From positions 3,472,001-3,536,000 of the forward strand of contig OZ244832.1 of the NCBI GenBank assembly GCA_965220485.1: a stretch of DNA of 64,000 nt. The letters run 5' to 3'. The first letter of the stretch is position 1. Each line of letters begins with the position of its first letter. Below, in pieces: positions 57,683-64,000 of the stretch. Origin of the DNA: Aldehydirespirator sp965220485. GTDB lineage: Bacteria > Actinomycetota > Acidimicrobiia > Acidimicrobiales > Aldehydirespiratoraceae. A program made the position numbers and the translations under genes. The notes under the pieces are model-generated. The model ran no database searches and was not told the origin of the DNA. It saw only the letters and a list, made by a program, of their open reading frames with translations.

Positions 57683-58846
57683 ATGGACTTCGAGCTGAGC
57701 GAAGAGCAGCAGATGTTCCGCGATGTGCTGCGGCAGTTCGTCAACACCGAGATCAGGCCGGTGGCCCGCGAGATGGAGCAGTCCGGCCAGTACCCCCACG
57801 AGATTGTGGCCAAGATGGCCGAGATGGGCCTGTTCGGGATCACCGTCGGCACCGAGTACGGAGGCCTCGACCTGGACACGGTGTCGATGAGCCTGGTGTT
57901 CGAGGAGATCTCGATGGGCTGGATGGGCATCGCCGGCATCCTGGGCAGCCACTCGCTGAGCTGCCGGATGATCACCCTTCACGGCACCGATGAGCAGAAG
58001 CAGCGCTGGCTGCCCGAGCTGGCCACCGGTCAGAGGCGCACCGCCATCGCCCTCACCGAGCCCGGCGCGGGCAGCGACCTGCAGGGCATCTCCACCCGAG
58101 CCCGGCGAGACGGCGACAGCTATGTGATCCGGGGGACCAAGACCTGGATCACCAACGCCCGCTTCGCCAATCCTCTCCCCGTCCTGGTGAAGACCGATCC
58201 CGAGTCCGAGCCCCGACATCGGGGGATGAGCGTGCTGATGGTGGAGGCGGGCACGCCGGGCCTCGAGGTGCTCCGGGATCTGGGCAAGCTCGGCTACAAG
58301 GGCCCGGAATCGTGCGAGGTCGTGTTCGACGACGTCCGGGTGCCGGTCGATGATCTGCTCGGCGGGCAGGAGGGTCTGGGGTTCAAGCAGGTGATGTCGG
58401 GTCTGGAGGTCGGTCGCATCAACATCGCAGCCCGGGGTGTGGGCGTGGCCCAAGCCGCGTTCGACGCGGCGCTGGAGTACTCGCAGCAGCGTGAGGCCTT
58501 CGGCCAGCCCATCGGGGAGTTCCAAGCCATCCAGCTCAAGCTGGCCGACATGGCCACCGACATAGAGGCGGCCCGGCTGCTGACCCGATGGGCCGCCAAC
58601 CGCATCGACCAGGGGCTGCGGGCCGACGTGGAGGCGGGCATGGCCAAGCTCTTCGGTTCGGAAGCCGCCATCAAGGCATCGCTGGAGTCGATGCGCATCC
58701 ACGGCAGCTACGGGTATTCCACCGAGATGGAGATCGAGCGCCTGTACCGCGACGCGCCGCTGATGGCCATCGGAGAGGGCACCAACGAGATCCAGCGGAC
58801 GATCATTGCCAAGGGCCTGCTCAGACGGGCCCGCGAACGGGCATGA
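57683..58846 (+). CDS. Acyl-CoA dehydrogenase
   Basis: 387 residues, the full family length. It removes two hydrogens from an acyl-CoA using FAD. MDFELSEEQQMFRDVLRQFV is the start. TAIALTEPGAGSDLQGISTR is the FAD/substrate signature (about residues 120-139), and FGQPIGEFQAIQLKLADMAT and IHGSYGYSTEMEIERLYRDA are the C-terminal signatures. The catalytic Glu is expected near the RDAPLMAIGEGTNEIQR segment. It overlaps the dioxygenase gene by 4 bp (ATGA). It is the intact counterpart of the broken copy at 5854. Which chain length it acts on cannot be read. Confidence 0.94.
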   Translation: MDFELSEEQQMFRDVLRQFVNTEIRPVAREMEQSGQYPHEIVAKMAEMGLFGITVGTEYGGLDLDTVSMSLVFEEISMGWMGIAGILGSHSLSCRMITLHGTDEQKQRWLPELATGQRRTAIALTEPGAGSDLQGISTRARRDGDSYVIRGTKTWITNARFANPLPVLVKTDPESEPRHRGMSVLMVEAGTPGLEVLRDLGKLGYKGPESCEVVFDDVRVPVDDLLGGQEGLGFKQVMSGLEVGRINIAARGVGVAQAAFDAALEYSQQREAFGQPIGEFQAIQLKLADMATDIEAARLLTRWAANRIDQGLRADVEAGMAKLFGSEAAIKASLESMRIHGSYGYSTEMEIERLYRDAPLMAIGEGTNEIQRTIIAKGLLRRARERA

Positions 58847-59712
58847 CGACTGCTGCCGGCATCTCCAGGGCCGGCCTGATCTCGGCTGAGGAGGAGGCCA
58901 CCTTCGGTGACGACGGTTTCGTGGTGGTCGACTCGCTGATCGACTCGAGCCTCGTCGGACCGCTCAAGGAACGGTTCGAGCGGCTGTTCAGGGGTGACTT
59001 CGAGACGGGCACCTCTCCAGACGAGGTCAACTGGCTCCAGGGCCGCAGCGATCCGACGCTCACACGGCAGATCTGCAACGGTTGGAAGGCGGACCGGCTG
59101 ATCGCTTCGGTGGTGCTCGACGCTCGCCTCGGCGAGGCCGTGGCCCGGCTCGCGGGTTGGCCCGGCGCACGCGTGGTCCAGGACAATGTGCTGTGGAAGC
59201 CGCCAGGCGCCCGGTCGCTGGGCTTCCACCGCGACAACGCCTATCTGGCCTGGTACACGCCCCGCCAGATGTTCTCGTGCTGGATCGCTCTAGACGACAC
59301 CACCGCCAGCGGCGGCACTGTCGAGCTGGCTCGGGGGTCGCACCGCTGGCCCACCGGCGCGGACCCAACAGGCGAGTTCCACGCCCCCGACGACTATCGG
59401 GCCACTGTGACCGCGGCCGCCGCGGCCGCGGGCGCCGAGCTCGACATCGCCGCGGTGGAGGTGGCCGCGGGCGGCGGGGCGTTCCATCACGGCTGGGCGT
59501 GGCACGGCTCGGGTCCCAACCGCTCAGGCTGGCACCGCCGATCCCTGGTGCTGCACTGCGCCAGTAGCGAGGCCCGCTTCAACCGGGCCGGATTCGGTGA
59601 GGGCAACGGACCGATCTATTCCCGTTACGCCCGGCTCACCGGAGACGAGATGGATGAGAACCACTTCCCGATCCTGTGGCGGTCCGACGGATACCGGACC
59701 CCCGGCATCTAG
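58843..59712 (+). CDS. Phytanoyl-CoA dioxygenase-like Fe(II)/2-oxoglutarate oxygenase
   Basis: 289 residues. The ATG at 58843 overlaps the acyl-CoA dehydrogenase stop. The double-stranded beta-helix iron site is SLGFHRDNAYLAWYTPRQMF (His-x-Asp, about residues 127-129) and GAFHHGWAWHGSGPNRSGWH (distal His followed by the Arg that binds 2-oxoglutarate). The family hydroxylates an acyl-CoA or another organic substrate. Coupling to an acyl-CoA dehydrogenase suggests a shared acyl substrate. The C-terminus ENHFPILWRSDGYRTPGI is typical. Confidence 0.87.
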   Translation: MTTAAGISRAGLISAEEEATFGDDGFVVVDSLIDSSLVGPLKERFERLFRGDFETGTSPDEVNWLQGRSDPTLTRQICNGWKADRLIASVVLDARLGEAVARLAGWPGARVVQDNVLWKPPGARSLGFHRDNAYLAWYTPRQMFSCWIALDDTTASGGTVELARGSHRWPTGADPTGEFHAPDDYRATVTAAAAAAGAELDIAAVEVAAGGGAFHHGWAWHGSGPNRSGWHRRSLVLHCASSEARFNRAGFGEGNGPIYSRYARLTGDEMDENHFPILWRSDGYRTPGI

Positions 59713-59786
59713 GCGAGACCCAGCCGTCACGCTCGTCGGCGTCGTCGTTGGTCCCGGCGGGTTCCGGGCCACTAGCATCGCCGCCC

Positions 59787-60383
59787 GTGTCTGTCGTGTC
59801 GGCGATCCACGCTTCTGCCGCGTTGCTGCTGGTGGTGGCGGGAGCGGCCAAGCTGTCGAGACGCGCTCAAGGCGTCGAAGACCTTCTCGGCTTCCGGGCC
59901 CCGACCCCTCTGGTTCGGCTCGTCGGAGCGTCGGAGGCCGCGGTCGGGATAGCCGCCCTTTTTCTGGGCGGACCAACCGCGTGGGCAGTGGGTCTGCTCT
60001 ATGCGTCCTTTGCGGTGGTCGTCCTGCGGGCCGTGCTCGCCGGGGCAGGCTCGTGCGGGTGCTTCGGCCGTCTCGACGCGCCGCCGTCGTGGGTCCATGT
60101 CCTCGGCAACCTGGCGCTGGCCGCGGTGTCGCTCGCCGCGGCCGGCGCGCCCAGCCCGCCGGTGCCGGCCATCGTGCAGACGATCAGCGATCGGCCCACG
60201 GTTGGTGCCGCGCTTGCGATGGAGGTGGCGTTGATGGCCGGGCTGGGCCTGGCGGCCTTCACCGCTCTGCCCGAGGCGCTCGGCGCGCGAACCTCCCGCC
60301 GCGGCGCTGCCAGCCTGTTCCGCGCCGTGCCGCCACCGGTCGCCGGCCCCGCGTCTGCGCAGAACTCGGGAAGGCGACGGTGA
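59787..60383 (+). CDS. MauE/DoxX-like redox membrane protein
   Basis: 198 residues from a GTG at 59787. Four or more hydrophobic helices begin with AIHASAALLLVVAGAAKLSR. The motif GAGSCGCFGRLD (about residues 91-102), with two Cys flanking a Gly, is the thiol pair of MauE-type proteins that pass electrons for disulfide formation. It lies in the membrane. Its stop overlaps the next gene, a Cys-rich secreted protein, by 4 bp, as in methylamine-utilisation clusters where MauE and MauD help form the disulfides of the small subunit. Confidence 0.78.
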   Translation: MSVVSAIHASAALLLVVAGAAKLSRRAQGVEDLLGFRAPTPLVRLVGASEAAVGIAALFLGGPTAWAVGLLYASFAVVVLRAVLAGAGSCGCFGRLDAPPSWVHVLGNLALAAVSLAAAGAPSPPVPAIVQTISDRPTVGAALAMEVALMAGLGLAAFTALPEALGARTSRRGAASLFRAVPPPVAGPASAQNSGRRR

Positions 60384-61573
60384 GCCGCAAGCTGGTTGAA
60401 CGGGTCTCCCGGGTGGTGGATCGCCGCGCCGGGCGTCGGGGCTTCTTGCGCTCGTCGGCCATGGCGGCCACCGCCATGGCCGTCGCTCCCGTCGCCTACG
60501 CCATCCGTCCGACCACGGCGGAGGCCGCCATCGTGCTGTGCAAGGGCCACCAGTGCAACCCCAGCGCTCTGTGCTGCGACAACTACAGCGAGTTCTGCTG
60601 CAAGCTCACCGGAGAGAACCTGTGCCCCCCGCGAACCATGGTGGCGGGATGGTGGAAGGTTGACGGCTCCGGATTCTGCGATTTGAAGGGTCCGAGCCCG
60701 CGCTACTACCTCGATTGCAACTTCACCTGCCACGAGAGCTGCGGGTGCCGGTCCAGCGGCTTCTGCGACAGGGGATGCACGCCGGCCAGGTGCCAGTGCC
60801 ACGGCGGCTGCGACACCCGCAAGTCCGAATGCATCCGTTTCCGTTACGGGCAGTGCAACCAGGACGTGTGCGTGGGCCAGCTGATGTGCCGGGTCGTCAC
60901 CTGCGTGCCGCCATGGAAGTGGGATCCGGCCTGCGCGACGTCCCCGGTGCTGAGCGACCCAGGGACCCGCTGGCACGACCGTCCCTGCCTGCACGACGGG
61001 TTCAACGACGTGCCGCCCAAGGCCTTCTACGCCGAGGCGGTGAAGTGGATGGCGAGCGAGGGCATCACCACCGGCATCAAGGACGACCTGTTCGGCCCCG
61101 ATGAACTGGTGACGCGGGCCCAGTTCGCCACGTTCCTGTGGCGCTATGAGGGCCGGCCCCCCGCCAAGCCCAGCGACGAATTCGACGATGTGGACGCAGA
61201 CGCCTACTACGCACAGGCAGTCGCCTGGATGGTGGAGCACGGGATAACCGCGGGCCGGGCGCCGGGCCGGTTCGACCCGTCGAACGATGTCAACCGGGCC
61301 CAGTCGATCGTGTTCCTGCATCGCTTGGCGGGAGAGCCGCAGGGCGGCGCAAAGATCGAGTTCTCCGATGTGGGCCCCGACGACTGGTACCGCGACGCGC
61401 TGGCATGGGCCCTCGATCACAACATCGGGTGGTGGGCGGAGCATCCGACCTTCGATGCCGAGCTGCCCGCCAGCCGCGCCGAGATCGCCGCCCTGCTACA
61501 CGGCTACGACCTTCGCCCGCCGGATACTCCGAGGCCGGACCCGAGTCTGGATCGCCCAACGGTGGCCTTATGA
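60380..61573 (+). CDS. Tat-exported Cys-rich protein (methylamine dehydrogenase light-chain-like) with SLH repeats
   Basis: 397 residues from a GTG at 60380. A twin-arginine signal (RRAGRRGFLRSSAMAATAMA) is followed by a Cys-rich domain with more than 20 Cys (LCKGHQCNPSALCCDNYSEF, CNFTCHESCGCRSSGFCDRG, CHGGCDTRKSEC). It resembles the light chain of methylamine dehydrogenase or similar disulfide-rich subunits. It differs in having about three SLH domains from about residue 210 (FNDVPPKAFYAEAVKWMASE, FDDVDADAYYAQAVAWMVEH, FSDVGPDDWYRDALAWALDH), which attach proteins to the cell wall. No heavy-chain gene is present. It is flanked by MauE-like and MauD-like genes that probably oxidise its cysteines. 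Confidence 0.72.
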   Translation: MSRKLVERVSRVVDRRAGRRGFLRSSAMAATAMAVAPVAYAIRPTTAEAAIVLCKGHQCNPSALCCDNYSEFCCKLTGENLCPPRTMVAGWWKVDGSGFCDLKGPSPRYYLDCNFTCHESCGCRSSGFCDRGCTPARCQCHGGCDTRKSECIRFRYGQCNQDVCVGQLMCRVVTCVPPWKWDPACATSPVLSDPGTRWHDRPCLHDGFNDVPPKAFYAEAVKWMASEGITTGIKDDLFGPDELVTRAQFATFLWRYEGRPPAKPSDEFDDVDADAYYAQAVAWMVEHGITAGRAPGRFDPSNDVNRAQSIVFLHRLAGEPQGGAKIEFSDVGPDDWYRDALAWALDHNIGWWAEHPTFDAELPASRAEIAALLHGYDLRPPDTPRPDPSLDRPTVAL

Positions 61574-61645
61574 CCGGGCGTGCTCTGATGACGGCGGTGG
61601 CCCTATGACCGGATGTGCTCTGATGACGGCGGTGGCCCTATGACG
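61561..61645. repeat. Tandem repeat of a stop/start junction, 35-bp unit
   Basis: 61561-61595 and 61596-61630 are nearly identical 35-bp units, and 61631-61645 begins a third. Each contains GGTGGCC(T/C)TATGAC, so stop and ATG are repeated: the gene before ends with the first unit and the gene after starts in the third. Confidence 0.85.
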
Positions 61646-62434
61646 GTCGTGGTCGTGCTGTTGGCTATCGCAGTCGGTGTGCTGGCCCTGCTCGTGTTCG
61701 GGCTTCTCAGGACCCACGCCGAGATTCTGCGGGCCCTCGATCGTGCCGGCATCAGCCTGGACGACGAACAGGCCGCGAGCTCCTCGTCTCCGGTCGCGCC
61801 GGGCCGGTCCGACGACGGTGCCGGAGCCGATCCTCCAGGAGCCCGAGACCTCGTGGGGACCGTGCCAGCCGGAGGCCCGACCAAGATCTCCGTCACCGGT
61901 GTGTCGCACTTCACGCTGCTCGCGTTCTTGTCGTCGGGGTGCCGCACGTGCGCACGGTTCTGGGAGGCTCTCGCGGTGCCGGACCTCGAGTTGCCCGGCG
62001 GCGACACCCGCCTGGTGATCGTGGGCCAGGATCCCGCCCACGACTCGGAGTCGGCTCTGGCGAGACTGGTGCCCCCCGGCGTGAAGGCCGTGCTGTCGTC
62101 CGCGGCGTGGGAGGACTACGACGTTCCAGGATCGCCGTACTTCGCGCTCGTCGACGGCCTCGAGGGCCGAGTCGTGGGCACGGGGAGCGCCCTGCGCTGG
62201 GAGCAGCTGCGGGACCTGCTCCAGCAGGCGTTGGACGACGCGGGCCTGGCCGACCGCCCGCAGCTGTCGCCGTGGGCCTCGGCTCGACACTCGGGCCGGA
62301 GCCGGGCGCAACGCGCTGACGAGGCGCTGCGATCGGCGGGCATCGGCCCCGGTCACCCGAGCCTCTACCCCGGGAGATCAGAATCGAGCCGTGACAACGG
62401 CGCTGATCCCACAGAAGCCCGCGTCGATCAATGA
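61640..62434 (+). CDS. MauD-like thioredoxin-fold membrane protein
   Basis: 264 residues from the ATG at 61640 (MTVVVVLLAIAVGVLALLVF). One N-terminal membrane anchor precedes a disordered Ser/Ala/Asp-rich linker. The thioredoxin-like domain carries the redox pair in FLSSGCRTCARFWEAL (CxxC, about residues 104-107), a possible cis-Pro in YDVPGSPYFALVDG and a terminal helix. It would pass electrons or form disulfides outside the membrane, probably for the Cys-rich Tat protein upstream, as MauD does. The C-terminal 50 residues are Arg/Ser-rich. Alternative ATGs at 61588 and 61613 come from the tandem repeat. Confidence 0.75.
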   Translation: MTVVVVLLAIAVGVLALLVFGLLRTHAEILRALDRAGISLDDEQAASSSSPVAPGRSDDGAGADPPGARDLVGTVPAGGPTKISVTGVSHFTLLAFLSSGCRTCARFWEALAVPDLELPGGDTRLVIVGQDPAHDSESALARLVPPGVKAVLSSAAWEDYDVPGSPYFALVDGLEGRVVGTGSALRWEQLRDLLQQALDDAGLADRPQLSPWASARHSGRSRAQRADEALRSAGIGPGHPSLYPGRSESSRDNGADPTEARVDQ

Positions 62435-62502
62435 CCGCAGTGCTGGCCATCGGGGTCACGGCGGCCCTGGCTGCCGGGGGGCGGTCAGCCTGGTCGCCTT
62501 GA
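62431..62502 (+). CDS. Small hydrophobic ORF at a G run (possibly frameshifted)
   Basis: The ATG at 62431 overlaps the MauD-like stop and encodes MTAVLAIGVTAALAAGGRSA then stops at 62502. Removing two bases of the six-G run at about 62476-62481 would continue the frame as AVSLVALRAVDAHEH to a later stop, giving a small membrane protein of about 38 residues. So this is probably a broken or slippage-prone gene. Function unknown. Confidence 0.35.
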   Translation: MTAVLAIGVTAALAAGGRSAWSP

Positions 62503-62511
62503 GGGCTGTCG

Positions 62512-63096
62512 ATGCTCACGAGCATCAGCCCGCTCGGTGAGCGGGCCCGAGGCAACCGATGGTCGCTCACAGTGCTCTGGCTGGTCCTAGGCGCCACCGG
62601 CGGGGGAGCAGCCGTAGGAGCGGCTCTCGGCGCGATCGGCCAAGCCGGAGCCGCGGTTCTGGACAGCAGCACGCGGCTCTTCGTGCTGGCCGGGGCGTGC
62701 GCCGCCGCCGCGGCCTGGGATCTATCAGGTCGACGGCTTCCAGGCCGCCGCCAGGTGAACGAGGACTGGTTGGTCGCGTACCGGTCGTGGGTCTACGGAG
62801 CTGGTTTCGGCCTGCAGCTCGGCGCGGCGGTGGCGACGGTGGTCAACACCGCACTGGTGCCGCTGTTCATGCTGGCCGCGCTGCTGGCGGGGGAGGTGAC
62901 CGCGGGGCTGGTGATCGGAGCGGCCTTCGGGGCAGCCCGGGGCGTGAGCTTGGTGCTGGGTCGCCGGGTTCGCACTCTTGACGATCTGCGGCGGTTGCAC
63001 CGCCGTCTCGACCGCCACGCCGACCAGGTCTGCCGCCTCGGCGCGTGCATCGCGGCCGCTCTCGGCACCGCCGCGGTAAGCCTGCTGGCTCTGTGA
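62512..63096 (+). CDS. Integral membrane protein, hypothetical
   Basis: 194 residues with about five hydrophobic helices (TVLWLVLGATGGGAAVGAAL, LFVLAGACAAAAAWDLSG, AAVATVVNTALVPLFMLAAL, VTAGLVIGAAFGAARGVSLV). VNEDWLVAYRSWVYGAGFGL and LDDLRRLHRRLDRHADQVCR are amphipathic loops. It follows the MauE/MauD-like genes on the same strand and may be part of the same complex. No family recognised by name. Confidence 0.65.
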   Translation: MLTSISPLGERARGNRWSLTVLWLVLGATGGGAAVGAALGAIGQAGAAVLDSSTRLFVLAGACAAAAAWDLSGRRLPGRRQVNEDWLVAYRSWVYGAGFGLQLGAAVATVVNTALVPLFMLAALLAGEVTAGLVIGAAFGAARGVSLVLGRRVRTLDDLRRLHRRLDRHADQVCRLGACIAAALGTAAVSLLAL

Positions 63097-63150
63097 CCAG
63101 TCGATGGTGCGGCTCGGCCGCGGATGCCGCCGCCATCGGGGCGGTATGAC

Positions 63151-63624
63151 GTGAGCATGCTGGTCGCTCACGGGGTGAGCGTCGATGTGCCCGCAGGCTG
63201 GGAGGCTGAGCTGTCGACCCAGCCGGACCCGGCCACGCTCGACCTCAGCCTGGAGTCCTCGGCGATATCTCTGGTGGTGCTGCACGCAGCCAACTTCTCG
63301 CTGCCTGCCGAGCGGGGCGACTACGGATCGGGAGCGGTCGAGATCATGGACCGCGGCGGGATCTTCGCCGCGCTGGTGGAGTTCGACAGAGCCTCGGCCA
63401 CAGCGAGGCTGTTCGGCGCTGAAGGCGTCCCGACCCGCCTCGGACCCGGTGATTTTGCCCCGGACCAGCTGCACCTGTCAGTGCCGGGCCAAGCCGGCCT
63501 GCAGCAGTTCTTTCACACGGGACCGCGGACGTTCTGCCTCTACGCGGTGATCGGGTCGTACTCCCGGCGCGGCTTGCTCGTGCCCGAGCTCAACCGGGTG
63601 CTGTCAGGCCTAAGCGTCCACTGA
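63151..63624 (+). CDS. Hypothetical protein
   Basis: 157 residues from a GTG at 63151 (MSMLVAHGVSVDVPAGWEAE); the ATG at 63157 is equally possible. VDVPAGWEAELSTQPDP and FSLPAERGDYGSGAVEIM suggest a beta-rich cytoplasmic domain like small secretion-associated or lipoprotein-related families in which the opening is VSVPAGW. VVLHAANFSL and FCLYAVIGSYSRRG are further strands. No catalytic motif. It comes 55 bp after the membrane protein and is probably in the same operon. Confidence 0.6.
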   Translation: MSMLVAHGVSVDVPAGWEAELSTQPDPATLDLSLESSAISLVVLHAANFSLPAERGDYGSGAVEIMDRGGIFAALVEFDRASATARLFGAEGVPTRLGPGDFAPDQLHLSVPGQAGLQQFFHTGPRTFCLYAVIGSYSRRGLLVPELNRVLSGLSVH

Positions 63625-63652
63625 CGGACCGCGCCCGGGTCCCTCTGCGCCT

Positions 63653-63798
63653 GTTTCCCGCTGTTGTTCGCTGCGCTCACGGGCTGCTCGGGTTGTTTCC
63701 CGCTGTTGTTCGCTGCGCTCACGGGCTGCTCGGGCCCGGGGGCCTCCGCTTGGTGCCTGCGAATGCCTAATGAAACTGCGGCCGATCCGCTCGGCCTC
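63653..63798 (+). repeat. Dispersed repeat, copy 3, with internal 42-bp tandem repeat
   Basis: GTTTCCCGCTGTTGTTCGCT and the following 20 bp occur exactly twice (63653-63692 and 63695-63734). The second block GCGGCCGATCCGCTCGGCCT closes the unit at 63798. It shares both blocks with 50634-50735 and 53875-53975. Confidence 0.6.
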
Positions 63799-64000
63799 AG
63801 AGCGACTCGTCTTCGTGGAGGATGCCGTAGACGTCGGTGCGGCGATCGGCACGGGGCTGGATGAGTTCGCTGCGGGCCTGAGCCCTTCGGGCCTCGGTCA
63901 AATCGACGTCCACGACCTCGAACTGCTCACGCACCGTCGACAGCGGTCCGGCAGCAGGGCGGCCGTAAGGGTCGGCCACTACCGACGATCCGAGGAACTC
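63797..64000 (-). CDS. Carbon-nitrogen hydrolase (nitrilase family), C-terminal part
   Basis: The frame is open from the window edge to the stop at 63797 (67 codons). It reads EFLGSSVVADPYGRPAAGPL, STVREQFEVVDVDLTEARRA, QARSELIQPRADRRTDVYGI. This is the end of nitrilase-fold amidases: a V.DP.G strand after the catalytic Cys loop, then V.DLD...V...R, and the RRPD.Y closing helix. The catalytic Glu-Lys-Cys residues lie beyond the window. Its substrate is unknown. Confidence 0.75.
   Translation of the reverse strand, partial: EFLGSSVVADPYGRPAAGPLSTVREQFEVVDVDLTEARRAQARSELIQPRADRRTDVYGILHEDESL

Noticed and set aside
57473..58702. Long upstream extension of the histidine kinase frame
   Set aside because: Antisense to the acyl-CoA dehydrogenase; no domain in it.

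Overview
The window is high-GC, uses many GTG starts and has ATGA/GTGA overlaps between most operon partners. It carries mshC (the mycothiol ligase) and acyl-CoA-type metabolism. That points to an Actinomycetota chromosome; an Acidimicrobiia-like lineage is my inference, not something the sequence proves. Housekeeping blocks lie on both sides of a long accessory region.

Region by region. 1-5.85 kb: a minus-strand carbohydrate operon with a lipoprotein solute-binding protein, two ABC permeases, a Gfo/Idh/MocA oxidoreductase, a DeoR regulator and a SIS-domain isomerase that runs off the window. 5.85-7.8 kb: a MerR regulator and VOC protein beside a broken acyl-CoA dehydrogenase and a transposase fragment. 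7.95-9.8 kb: a HipBA toxin-antitoxin pair with a candidate operator. 9.95-31.26 kb: an accessory island. Its left part is a decayed copy, and its right part an apparently intact copy, of a transposition module. The intact module has two proteins of tyrosine-recombinase fold that lack most catalytic residues, followed by a DDE-type transposase. Each copy ends directly at a tRNA-Arg(CCU) gene (12273-12344 and 31189-31260). Between the two tRNAs are a HEPN/MNT toxin-antitoxin pair, a TOTE-type primase-helicase, a DUF3800 protein, an IS1634-family insertion sequence, an RCC1/SLH surface protein (frameshifted), several gene remnants, and further copies of the element's right end and of an AGGTCAGAG motif. 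I read this as repeated insertion at one tRNA locus.

31.3-48.7 kb: an old-yellow-enzyme family oxidoreductase, a Fic protein, the paralogous pair mshC-cysS, and a small modification (restriction) cassette inserted between cysS and a molybdenum hydroxylase gene, with the gene junction duplicated on both sides. Then come a very large DnaQ-DinG-RecQ helicase gene interrupted by a frameshift, a UvrD-like helicase and a HicA-like pair. 48.9-64 kb: a PQQ-propeller membrane protein, a HAD phosphatase, 3-hydroxybutyryl-CoA dehydrogenase, cyclophilin, an MBL hydrolase, an SDR, a histidine kinase, acyl-CoA dehydrogenase, a phytanoyl-CoA dioxygenase-like protein, a methylamine-utilisation-like cluster (MauE-like, Cys-rich Tat protein with SLH repeats, MauD-like thioredoxin fold), and the end of a nitrilase-family gene.

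The most unusual content is the tRNA-Arg-anchored module with its degenerate recombinase-like partners, the cysS insertion, and the repeated small tandem duplications at stop/start junctions. All family names come from reading the protein sequences by eye; no database search was run.
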